Shown here: positions 1 to 12,700 of the stretch, one piece after another
Numbering within the stretch: the stretch's first letter is position 1
Layout: each line of letters starts with the position of its first letter
Source of the DNA: Pachyseris speciosa
Taxonomy: Eukaryota; Cnidaria; Anthozoa; Scleractinia; Pachyseridae
NCBI GenBank assembly: GCA_016490735.1
Contig: JAEMWC010000194.1
Location: 315,001 to 379,000, forward strand
DNA length: 64,000 nt
Direction of reading: 5' to 3'
Program-made: the position numbers and the translations under genes
Notes under the pieces: model-generated
Databases searched by the model: none
What the model was told of the DNA's origin: nothing
What the model saw: the letters and a program-made list of their open reading frames with translations, nothing else

Positions 1-784
1 TCCCCTACCCTCGGGCAAAGAATCCCATACATCTCCTTGTATTCCCCCACATGTCTCCCTGGTAGGCCCGGGGATCGACCCCACGGGGAAGCCGATGACA
101 TGTGCATTAGCATTGAAGATGGCGTCATTGAAATTTGCTACACCATGCTGACCAGTCCCACTGAGAAAGACGAAACAGCTGTTCATGGTTGGAGTTCCAC
201 TTTATCGAGTGTCGGTCATGTTGGCGTTCTCGCAAAGTCAACTTTTTTCGCGTAGTATCAGCCGTGCATTTGAAGTATTATGCTTTGTTTTCGCTCATTA
301 AACTTATTGTTTTATGATGCTCTCGTTGCTGTTGCCGTCCTCGCTGTCCCGGTTCGAGGGGAAAAGATATTCTAAAATATATCGGTCTGTACGAAAAATG
401 CCGTGACATATGGTATGGGAGTTGTGTGCTCCTTGCGATGGGCTCCTGGTGGAGGGCATTTAACATAATTCAAGGAATGGCCGGCCAGTAACACAGATTT
501 GTATACATGGTGCGATAGAATCCTCCTAGATGGCATCCATGGAGAGACGGAGCAGAATATTTCCCAACGATAATTTTTGTGCAGCCCGTCGTTCAGCCCC
601 CTTATACCCTTCCCTGATTTCTTTACAGATACAGGCTCTCTGCCCGTACTCTCTTAGTTTGCGTTGCTATGGTAATACATTGCGCGCGTATCTACTTCTA
701 ATTTCCAATATGGCGGCTTAGAATGCCCTGAAATGTTCAAATTTTAAGTAGGAAACATCTGTGGTATTTCAAATTCTCGTAAAG
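1..784. other. 5' flank of the CNBD1-like gene
   Basis: No coding exon or recognisable repeat is supported here. Short open frames exist on both strands but show no domain. The part nearest position 785 is the likely 5' UTR and promoter of the CNBD1-like gene. No clear TATA box was recognised. Confidence 0.4.
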
Positions 785-3700
785 ATGAGTGCTTTAACGC
801 AATATGAAAATGACCTCGGAGGATGGAGTGCAAAATTTGGCAAAGAACGAAGGAAGCAAAGGCATCCATGTAAGTGATTTTTTGACAGTGATGCTATAAA
901 TGAGCAAAATGTTCAAATGGGCCCATGAATTCCTCTTGGAATTTATGACATAAAAAAGATCAAATTAGTTAGTAATTGCCTAGAAAGCAATTCCATTCGA
1001 TTGATGTATTTTAAATTTAATGCTGTTGATTAATACAAGATAAAACTTAATATTACGAAATCGATCAAAGCTTTAATAATCTAATTTATAGAGACAGATC
1101 TTACCGAGCCACAGTTGTTTTAATCTGTAGTTTGTTTCCTGTCCAGTGCCTAAGCTTGTTGACCTTCCTGGTATAAACTACAGCGGACTTCAATGGTTGT
1201 GTAGCACTGAAGGGTTAGGCGAGAGGTAATATGCTGTTTTTGTTTTGGGGCAAGTGTATCTTTTTATCAAATTGAAATTGTCTAGTTTAGTCTGAAAATG
1301 GGCAAGGTCAACGTCACTTATTTTGGTCCAAAAATTGGCAAGGGTCTCAAAAGGTGTGTTCCACAAATTATTGCAGCAATGTGTAGCGTATTAAAGTTAT
1401 TTCTACAAATTAAATGCGGCTCTTGCTGATGGTTGATCCCAGTTATTTTGAGGACCAAACAAATGTCAGGCTTTGTAAGGCCAATAATTAGGCTACCTTG
1501 ACACAGCTAAACACCACTCAATCCCGCTGAAAAAAATTACACGATGTTAGCCATAAGGGTAAATTTTAGCTTTACTTTAACCTAAGAAAACCTTATGTTT
1601 TTTATGGTTTTTACTTTCTTAACCTAACAATTTTGTTTGGTTTGTGTAAGGCCACAATTCACTAAATCAGGCTTAATTTAGGCCTGAATAAGGCTTTGCC
1701 AGGCCAGACTTTTTCATACAGGTCATTACTTCCTGTATGATTGTACGTATATTACAATATTAATTATTTTAATATAATAATAATAATAATAATGATGATG
1801 ATGATGATCACTTTCATCATCATCACTTTATTTACCACAAGGCATAGTCAATAGAACTTGATCGACCTGAATTTCAATCGATGGATTGAGTTCGACTGAG
1901 CTTAGCAATCAAACAAAATTGAACTCACACAAAAAATTGGGCAGTTGAACTAAATTGAATGTTTGATTTCCGAACTCTTGATTGTTGTAAAACTGGTGTT
2001 GAAAATCAATATTAAACCAGTTTTTGGAGGCTCGAGTTACATCAGTATAAAGTGTAGTAACCCACAGAAATCCTGTTATTGAAGAAGCTATGATTATGTC
2101 TGAAAACACAAGATCCATTCAAATCTGCTCTTTGTATTGCTGTGGACAGTTTATTTTTGTTATTGAATAGTCAGTAAAAAAGGATGGGAAAACCTTGTTT
2201 TTGATGGGCTTTGATAACATATTAGTTTACCAGAGCTTGCATACAGTAACCAAGTGGGCGGTCAGATCATGTAACATATATATGACCTTTTTTCAATCAA
2301 ATTTATCCACCAAACTCAATCAAATGCAATTCATGGGATATAGTGTTCAATTGAGTTTGGCAACTGAACTCAATCAAACACAATCTAACGAATTGAGTTC
2401 CATTTGTTCAAGTGAGTTCAATTAATGGTTCAGAAATCTAACTCACACAAAGTTTGGTGTTCAATTGAGTTCATTTGCCAAACTCAGTCAAACTCTATCC
2501 ATGGATTGGGTTCAATTGAATTTGATTTCTGAACATTCGATTGACTATTATGCTGGGATGTTATTAACAAGGGTACTAACAAAAGCCCATATAGTATTAC
2601 TATTATAACATATATGTACCATCTCTCTCAGAGTTCAGTTTGTCTGACAGAGTTTACCTAATTATGCTTCTTTCATGTACATTTGTTTTCAGAGGTAGGC
2701 CATCAACATCAGAAGCTCATAGATTCTTCATGAACAACTATGCTAAGATGTTTAACAAACCTAGACCCAAGAATTTACAGCAATCCCCGGATTCTACACA
2801 CCTGAGGTGAGAGCATACAATATAATATAACACTATCGTACCTGTATTGATCTTGATTGGACTGATCATCCTCAAGGCTGCTAATGAATTACTAATTAAC
2901 CATACTGAATTAATTAACTTCTGGCTAATAAAAAAAAAACATATTAAATAAAAAAATAAATAAAAATTAATCATGGCATTCTTGTTTTGTTTCCAACAGA
3001 AAGATAAATTTTGTTGATGGTCAGATGTTGAAAGGAGAAACCAAGATACCACATGGTGAGTACACAATTTACTCTCAGACCCTCAAGGAAATAGAACTTG
3101 CATGCTGGAGTTTAAATATGGGCCATACACAATAACTGTGTTTAAGATATATTTCACTGACATACATGTGCTCTACCAGAAAATGTCCAAGGCATTACCC
3201 AACACAAAGAAGGTGATAAGGAGTTGTGAGAACGGAGGGGTCACTCAAGCTTACCTAATGTTTGAAAAGATACTATGGAATTTCTGGAGGGATTTTGTTT
3301 TTTGGAGGGGGAGATGGGGGGTGAAGCTAATTAAATACTGAGACTGGTGGACCAACAGGAGCTGCCAGAGGATCCTATAACAAGTTAGTTCCATAAAGCA
3401 CAATATGATATTATTATGTGTCTTTTTTTTACTTTGATAAATGCAATATATTCTTGTTTTCCTTCCTTGCATTGTTGTAGCGTTTTTCTGATAATTTTTT
3501 TAAGGCATCTTGCCACCTCACAAATACTGTGATTCATTCTCACTCCTTTTACCTGTGGTTCCCTGGCTAGTAACCACCTTTGTCATTTTCCCTGTTCTTT
3601 GTCCTTCCCTTGTCTTGCCTCTTACTAGAAGATAGTGCATGGTTCTATATTTAAACAATATACCACAAGTTTCTATGGTTTATAGGCTGATAAACCATAC

Positions 3701-6700
3701 AGGATGTTGGACAAATTCTTCGAGACATGTTCTTCCAACATCCCAAGTGGTTTAATTATCATGCCTATAAACCATAGAAACTTGTGGTATAAATGCTTTC
3801 ATATTATAATTCAGAAGATGTGTGAAATTGGGTACCATGAATTTATTGGAACAATAAACCGCAGCTGATTGACTAATCAGAGTGTGTGCATTGATTTGGT
3901 TATTAAGTAAAACCAATGAATTTGTCAGGAAACTACCAGTAATAGGTTGAAGTCCCTAATTTTGATTATAGCCACATGATTTAGTCTTAACATTACATGA
4001 CATTCCCGTACTTTATTTCTTTATTTTATAGACAAAGGGTTATATTCTCACTGGTGTGAAGGATTCAACCCTCCTTTAAGCCATAACATCTCAGATCACC
4101 TGTCAAAGCTTCACAGACACACAGTCATCACTGCATCACCCGCTGGAATACAGAGTATGAGGATAAAAGCCATCAAAAGGGTGCTAAGAAAGCAGTAAGT
4201 AATTTTAAAGTACACATCTACACAAAGTGTTACATGCACAAGTATGGTACTAAAAAGTGCATAAATTTCAAACCTGAGTGGTCCATATGTCTGGAGGTTA
4301 ACTAAGTTTCCATGCGTGAATGAACCAGGAGTACGGTGTTTAAACTTCTTCACCCTCGCCCCCACCCCATACTCATATGGGATGCTTATAATTTACTGAA
4401 TTATCTGCATTATATTGTCTCCTGGATAGAAAGAGAGAGAGACCATGTAATATGAATAGTTCCATCTGTGTGACGTAGTGTAGACTTGAAAGTAAGGGTA
4501 TCTTTAGTTAATCTCAGGAATTTTGTCTTTTCAAACTAGTTTAACTAATTTGAACTTAAATATTAACTACTTGGCTCCTGTATTTTAAGGTGCAACAATC
4601 AATATTACTCCAAAACAAACTTAACTTCAGACTCTATTGATGTTTTGTTACCTTGACAGGCCATTTGAAAGAAAGTCAAAAGATAACGAAGTGCTATTTA
4701 AACACTTGCAATACTTCTCAGAACTTGCTGATCAAGTTCCAACTCATGTACTGAAAGAACTCTGTTCAGTGGCTCAGCTTGACAGGTGTCCTGAGGAGGA
4801 TTATACAGGTGCGGCTTGTCTTATCTTGTGGTACTTTAGAAATTTGTTCACAACCCCAGTCAATCAATCAATCAATCAATCCATCCTTCCACCCATCAGT
4901 CAGTCAGTCAGTCAGCCAACCAGCCAGTCAGCCAGTCAGTCAGTCAGTCAGTCAGCCAACCAGCCAGTCAGTCAGTCAGTCAGTCAGCCAGTCAGCCAGT
5001 CAGCCAGCAGGCCAGCCAGCCAGTCGGTCAGTCAGTTGGTCAGTCAGTCAGTCAGTCAGCCAGCCAGCCAGCCAGCCAGTCGGTTGGTCGGTCGGTCGGT
5101 TGGTCGGTCAGTCAGTCAGTCAGTCAGTCAATCAGTCAGTCAGCCAGTCAGCCAGTCAGCCAGTCAGCCAGCAGGCCAGCCAGCCAGTCAGTCAGTCAGT
5201 CGGTCGGTCAGTCAGTCAGTCAGCCAGCCAGCCAGCCAGCCAGTCGGTTGGTTGGTCGGTCGGTTGGTCAGTCAGTCAGTCAGTCAGTCTGAAATTGTTC
5301 AGTCAGTCAATCTATCAACCAAAGAAAGAGCTAACCAGGAAAGTTGCCAAGTAGTCAATAACCAATCTACACATTCGTCCACCTCACTGTCATTAATAAC
5401 ACAGAGGAAACTTGTTAATATGGACACCTGAGGGACATGCCAAAGTGTCTGCATTACTGTATCTGGGTGTCCATATCAAGCGGGCTAATTTAACCCATTG
5501 ACTACCGCAGGTTTTTACATTTTCGGAGTGATTAAATTTTTCCACATATAAACGATGAATAGCAATTCGTGACTCTTTATTTGAACTACCAGGGAAAAGT
5601 GGTGCTGTCCTTTAAAGCCACTGGAGGCTCAAGGTTTCTGAAAACGTCATTTTGACGTAGCTATTTTTTATCCGTGAAGCAACAACAATGGCCCAAGTTC
5701 GGTTTGCTTGCAATTTCTGCTAAATTTACGGCCATTTTTCATCTTTAGCGGCTGCCTGATGAGCATCATTAAGCGTGACGGTAGCTAAGAGTCCACTTTC
5801 TCAAAGAATCGAGCAAGGTGATGTACTTTGTTGTTGAATTTGGCTTGTTACTTGACGAACTGGGAATTTGGCCGGTCGAACACTTAGTACCTTTGGGACT
5901 CGGCTATTGATGAATTTCTCGACCTACCGCCACATATTTTGGAATTTCTGTGTACTGAAGATGACCAGGAGCAGGAAATTTTGGCAGTAGGTTGGAGTGG
6001 CTGTAGACTTAGTTTATATGTGAAAGAATTGGGGGAAGGAACGGGCGCTGTCAAAAATTCTCGTTAGTTCCCAGCATGCAATGCGCTCAAGATGTTGAAA
6101 ATGTCGGGAAGGCCCGAATGCACTGGAACAAAAGGCTGTATCTATGCTCGGGAGAAGAATATGAACAAAAAAAGTCATTTCTAAGCTAGAAAAAGGACTG
6201 AATTTCGTTATGATGGTTGAGTTTTGGTTTTTCGACGATGATTTCCCTTAAAAAACATGAACTCAAGGCAAAAAGGGGCATTTTTGTTGTTTCTCTTTGA
6301 CGTTAAAAACGGCCAGTTTCGTTCTTGTCCAAACTCAAAAGGCCATATTTGGTAAAAATCGCTACGTTTCTTGCATTTATTGGATATCCAAATTTAAAGG
6401 GCATTCCATTTCGTGCTCACAACTAACAGTTAAGGCAATATTCGTGCGATTGAGAAAGTTGCAATGTTTTGAAGCATGGGAGTTTTTTACGGCCGGTTTT
6501 GGCCGGCACGGGTGCCAATGGGTTAAGAACAAATAATCAGTACATATGTTGTCAGGACAAAGAAAACTGTCTGTTGTCTGCCGGCATCCATATTAAGCGA
6601 GTGCCCATAGAGTGCGCGCTCCATTGCATTATTCATTCATTTATCACTTTTAATTCTTCTACCCATTTCTCTGTAAGTCCAATCTTTCTGCTAATTGACA

Positions 6701-9700
6701 CCCACTCTTCAATTCCCTGCATCAAACCTTTGACTATTTTATAATCTCAATCTTGTTAGCCCTGCACTCAATAGGTACAGTGTAACTAATGTATGCGATG
6801 GAGGTAATAATTACTCTTTAGTCGGATGGTACAAGTGTGTGGCCATGAGGATCAAAGATCTTGTTACATTTGTACAAAAGCAACAGCTCTTATGTTCTTT
6901 ACATTCTGGCTATATTAATTTGAAAGCCTGTACTTGATAATGTGATGCTGGAAGCTAGCAAATTGCTTATAATTTGTCTGCCATGGGCATAATGATTGCA
7001 TGGGCTCAAAATGCAACTTTGTTGTGTTGTTTTGTTTACAGTGTTTGGCAACACTGGTCTTCACCTCATCTTACGGGGTAGTGTTGTGCCCCAAACATCA
7101 CCAGCATTCTTATCTGTTAGTGAGAGATACTCTACAGAGTTTCAGTGTCCCACACCAGTGTTTGATGAGGATGAGCTACAAGTGGCTGCAGAGGTGTGAA
7201 CGTATAAATTTGTTAGATAAATGATATTGTTAAATGTGTATGTTACTGAATGAAACCTTTTTGTTTTTTCACTGCAAATAAATTGTACATGTTAGTATTT
7301 GATTATGCCTATTAATTATTTCAATCTTCATTTTTCACTGTTAGGGCTGGCAATATAAGAATTCCATTAAAAATCTGATTTGATTTTTCCAGCTCACAGT
7401 TGGACAGTGTTTTGGAACACTCCGGAAAGTTGAGGGGAGAGAACCAAATTCAAGGCAAGGGTTTAATATTTTGTAAAACAGTTTGATGATTAAAATTATC
7501 GTATTTCCAAAGAATACAATCTATATTTAAAAGATTCAACTTGTGTGTGGGTGGGTCCTTTCATCGTGTGAACCTTCAGGAACTTTGTTTGCATTTGTTG
7601 AGATGTACTGCACTCTGAGTCTGTTAAACTCTTCCAGCCTATTGGACAAAACCTCAGCCAACCACGTTCCTTTCACCGACTTTCTTATATTTGACACAAT
7701 GTACCTGATCATGTGTTCACATCTAGTTGTGATACATTTTAGTAGCAGTTACTTTGGTTTTATCATACTGGTAAGGATGATAAACCTTTCAGCTAACTCA
7801 ATTGTACATGTTGGCCAATGGGGAGGGTAGAGGGAGTGGTGGTATACCATTCAATTTATTTCACACTAAAAAAACATAACCCTAACCTTAATATACCCAA
7901 ATTTGAAATAAGTTTATGGTATATGCTGCACACTTGAATTTTTTAAAATCGAGTTATGGAATACCAGTACCTATATTTCAGGCCCACTCCAGGGAACCTA
8001 AGCCTTTTATACCCTATATATGAATGTGAAGTTGCATGCACACGGATACTTTCTGCTTGGCAGGCATCCCTTGTGCAGAGTCCTTCAAAGTGTCCTGTTT
8101 GATTATTTCTGTGTTCTTTTCAGACTCCTATCTGTTATTTCCTTGGAACCGTGTGAGTTCTTAAAGATATCCACCAGTGACTATGCAAAAGTTATTAAGG
8201 TAATGTTTGATGATCACACAAACACTGTAATTACTAACTCTGCAGTGTATATATGTTAATGTTGTTCAATTTCATCCTCAATTTAAATTTTCTCTCTCTT
8301 TGTTTTAGACTAACTGTCAACATTATCATACATTATCATACATTACCATACATTACCATACCCAAAAATAAAGGGAGAAGAAAAAATTAAACCAAGGATA
8401 AAATGGAAACACAGTTCATATAGTCGTTGTGTTTACTGGATATTTTACGCTTTAGATGTATAGATCTAGAGTGCTAAAGTACTGTGTCGTCACAGATATT
8501 TGAATTTTTGAAGTTGTGGGATTTGACGAAATTTTCAGAGAGAGCAAGATGAAATATGCTAACATGCCAAAAATCCGCATGTGAAGGCAAATTGGTTCTG
8601 ATATCATCCATACAAATCCTTCTAAATTTTACTCAGTTCATAATGTTATGAACCAAGTAAAATTTAGAAGGATTTGTATGGAATCATCAGAGCATAACGG
8701 TGCTAATATCTCGCTCTCAAACTGTATGAAAAAGCTGATTTTTGGCAAGTAGGCCTTGTGTGTCGTGTTCTTTCTGAATATCTGAACAAATCCCATAATT
8801 TCACAAATTTAGTTTTTTGTGACGTCATCACTTTAGTACTCTACTGCTGCTCCTTTGAACCACATTTTTGTTAGTTCTTAATCTTAGCCTCGTTTTGCTG
8901 TTAAATGTCGTGCACCAATAACAAATTTGGTCAGGACTTTGTGCCTGAGTAATTTGTGCCTACAATGCTGTAAAGAAGTTAAGATCACTGATAACATCAA
9001 TGTCCTAATTAGCTATTGCATTCAACTGTAACTGGTGTTATATGGGTTAAAATCCAATAATGACAGCTCTACAGTGTAGGTCATAAAATAATTAATGTTG
9101 AGCAATAGTCATTCTTTGATTTGCCTTTCTGGGTGCAAACAATAAAGTTCCCCTCCCCCAAAGCAATGTCGTTTGCATTTCCTAAACGTTTCCCTAGCAA
9201 TAATTAAGAGCTTTCCGAATTCAAGATTGAATAGGGGCCGGGAGAAAGGAGAAGTTACTTTAGTGACATTTTTTAGGTACACATCTTACTGGAGAAGGAT
9301 TTTCGAACCCCAAGTAGCAGTGTTTCCTTGAGTAGTTCAAGGTCCAAGGTTGTAGTTTCAACAACTCTTTGTTGTGTTGCATCTCAACTTTTCAGTCAAG
9401 TTTAAGCTTTAAGTCCTGAAGGACACGACTGTAGCTGTGAGCGAAAACTTTGAATTTTCATGGATATTTCCCACAACAGATAATACAAGCCCGTGAGGAG
9501 GAGCAGAAACTATCTTTAGCCAAGATGTGTAAGCTGTTCCAAAGCTGGCCTCTCTTGTCTCTCAAGAAAATTGCACGCCTCATTAAATGGAGGAAGTTTC
9601 CACCTGGCCAAGGTATTCAGCTTATTTTTGTTAGAACTTAGAACTTTGAATAAGTACTCCCATGAGCTAGAGGTTCCTCTAATACTGGGAGGGACTGGTC

Positions 9701-12700
9701 AATGGTTTAGAGCCTGCGCAGGTAAGGGGGCACCTTTAGTGATCTAATGGCAGGCAAAGCAGACTGCTTAAAGGAACTTAATGTGTCGCTTGACACGACT
9801 CCATAAGGGAGCAGTTGTGGAAAACAAGTGCACAAAAGGATGAATGGCGCTCAACTTCAGCAAACGCCTGTTAAAAGGCACGATTTGGGGAACTGTCTGG
9901 AATCCTCAGAATAAACAACATACCTGGCCTTTTGGGACCTATTCTATCTTCAGAATGAGTGGAATAGTATTTCATTCATTTTGTCCACGATATCAGAATG
10001 AGCAGAATACGGTTTATGCAAAATATGCGTTCTTTTGGTAGAGTTTTGGCGGGAAAATCGTGCACGCCTACCAACCCACCAAGCCAGTTAACGGGAATAT
10101 AAATAACCAGCATAGTCCCAAAAGACCCGCCTTAAGTTTACATGCATAGGATTTTTTTGTCACTGGGGCACACTGAATCCTCTCGCCACACGCATTTCGC
10201 TACAACGTCTTGCCACAAAAGATAGCTCTCAAGAACAATAACTCTTAGGAAATAGAGTTCGCAGTCTGCCCCAAATGTGGTTGTCTTTTTAAGGTAAATA
10301 CACCTTCAGTTCTTACAGAGTTTTTTTTTAACTCTCTGAACATCTATTTATTTGTTGTTGCAGTCCTTGTCACTGAAGGCGAAAGATGTGAAGTGATTGG
10401 CTTCATAAATAAGGGAGGATGCCTTCTTCGACGTCATATCAAAGTGGCACACACGTTTCCAAACGGAAAGAAGGTTCGCGCCTGGCTACTTCCCTGTAGT
10501 ATCCATCTTTAAATGGGTTAGCATGAAGCAAACACAACCAAAGTATTGGTCCCCCCCCCCCCCCCCTTCGCCCACCCTCGCCCACCCTCCCGGATGGTGT
10601 CAACTCGTCGGTGAACAGAGAGACTGTGTTGTGACATTTCTTGTCCAATCAAACAACACCGGCGATGGCACTGTTTCAGCTCGAACAATATACCTTCAGT
10701 TTTGACGGCTTACACACCTCGACAAATGTTTCCACCGTGCCTTGGAAAACTTTTTTCAATCAGTCATAATTCTTAGAATCGTGTTGCACAGTATCCAATG
10801 GTCGACTGTTTATTCGAACACTGTTTCTTTCATAGTTCAGGAAATGGAATAAATTGTGTCTGTCGTAAATTGAAAACTGGCTTGTACAAAGGCTTGCAAG
10901 GAGCAACACTGGAAAAAAAAAACAAGACTTTAGTGTTTGTCAAGAGTGCCAGACCCTCTACCGGTTGTTTGTTTGTTATCCCACCCATTTTCTAAATTGC
11001 TTTTCCCTGTTGTGTAGGAGGAGCGTGTCAAGTCTGTGCTGATTGGTAAACTGTGCCCTGGAGATTCATTTGGAGAGACAACAGTGCTAAAAGACTTGGC
11101 CATGCCATGTTCAGTCATCACTGATACCTATGTTCAGATAGGCACCATCTCTACACTTGACGTGTACGGTGAGTTTTATTCGCCCCAGACTTGTGATCGT
11201 CTTCTTTCTTTTCGGTTTTTGTTTTTTGTTGATTTATTTTTTCGTGTGAAAGGAACGCCAAAACCGCATGTTAGAAAAAAAAAAACCATTATCTTTGTCG
11301 TCTTTTACGTTTTGAGCATCTACTGTGGGTCATTTTTACAATCGTTGAGGTGAGATCAAAACATGGAGCTTGCTTCCCAAGCCTAAAGCCCAGGCCATTA
11401 ACGGACTCGCAAGTAGTCGCAAGTAGCCGCAAGCTGAACGTACTAATAGAATTGCGTTGGGTGGCCAAACGGATTCGCAAGTTTCCTTGCAAGTACAAGC
11501 AAGTCGTAATAAAACCCATTTTATTGGCTTATAAGTAGCTATAACAACGAATGGACGTCACTCAACTTGCGATGACTTAGGTAGGGTCATTAGGGTGGCC
11601 AAGCCGTGAAAAAACTTGGGTCGACTTGCGTGCATATTTGTTCTCGACCAAAGTGAGCCGAAGTCATCGCAAGTCAACGCAAGTGCACGCAAGCCCTGAC
11701 CTAACGGAGTCGCAAGTAGACACAAGTTCTCAACTTGCGTCACAGTATTTGCGAGTCCGTTTGGCCAGGGCTTTTAAGTTGGAAGCAACAGACTGGCTTG
11801 TAACTGAAGTGTTTTTAACTCTCAATATTCTTGTTTTTAGACCTAGATGAAGTGACCAGGTCGCTTCTCTCTCAGTCCTACTCGGTGGTGGATGCCAATT
11901 TGACAGAGGTAGGTAACAAATGGTAACTAACAAGGTACAATGAATTGTAAACTAATAGGGTCCCAGAACTGCTGCTCACGCTGTGTTTGCTAAACGATAA
12001 TGTGCAGGTGCATGTTTGTGCTTTTAGTTTAGTCAACCTAACAACTTCATTTCGATTATTAAATAGAGCAGAATTACCGGTCGCAAGCACTACTGTTAGG
12101 TTAGCGTTTTGCTAGTTCCCATCACATGCCAGAATGAAAAATGTAACGATTCTTGTCGTCCGACTTGCTGAACTCGTTGATGTGTATCGTCCTTTCTTGC
12201 CATTCTCTGTCAGCTATAAAACGTGTGACTGGACAGACTCACTTAGTGCGAACAGCTTCATTTGATGGGTTTTCCGACAATTCCGATCGCAGTGGAAGTG
12301 CTATTTTACGGGAAAGTGGGACCGACTTCTTTTCCTGCGTGTCTGCTTCCCCCCGGGGAGGGGACTCTCCTATAGAAATGACGGGGGTGCTCGTCGTACC
12401 TTTTAGGGGGTAAAATTAATGGATGGTACCACTTAAGGTACTTAAACCTAAAATTACCACCGCTAGAGAAATGACAGGAACTGTGTGTGACTCCGCTAAT
12501 TTTTATTTTAACCCATTGACTACCGCAGGTTTTTACATTTTCGGAGTGATTTTCCACATATAAACGATGAATAGCAATTCGTGACTCTTTATTTGAACTA
12601 CCAGGGAAAAGTGGTGCTGTCCTAAGCCACTGGAGGCTCAAGGTTTCTGAAAACGTCATTTTGACGTAGCTATTTTTTATCCGTGAAGCGACAACAATGG

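Noticed and set aside
4858..5297. CRISPR-like regular repeat
   Set aside because: Tetranucleotide satellite without spacers, in a eukaryotic intron.
4637..5431. 264-residue frame rich in Ser-Gln
   Set aside because: Only its first part is exon 5; the rest is a tetranucleotide satellite after a good splice donor.
5490..6526. Frames shared between 6297-6536 and 13203-13529
   Set aside because: They are the same piece of the non-autonomous TTAA element; no transposase motif is present.
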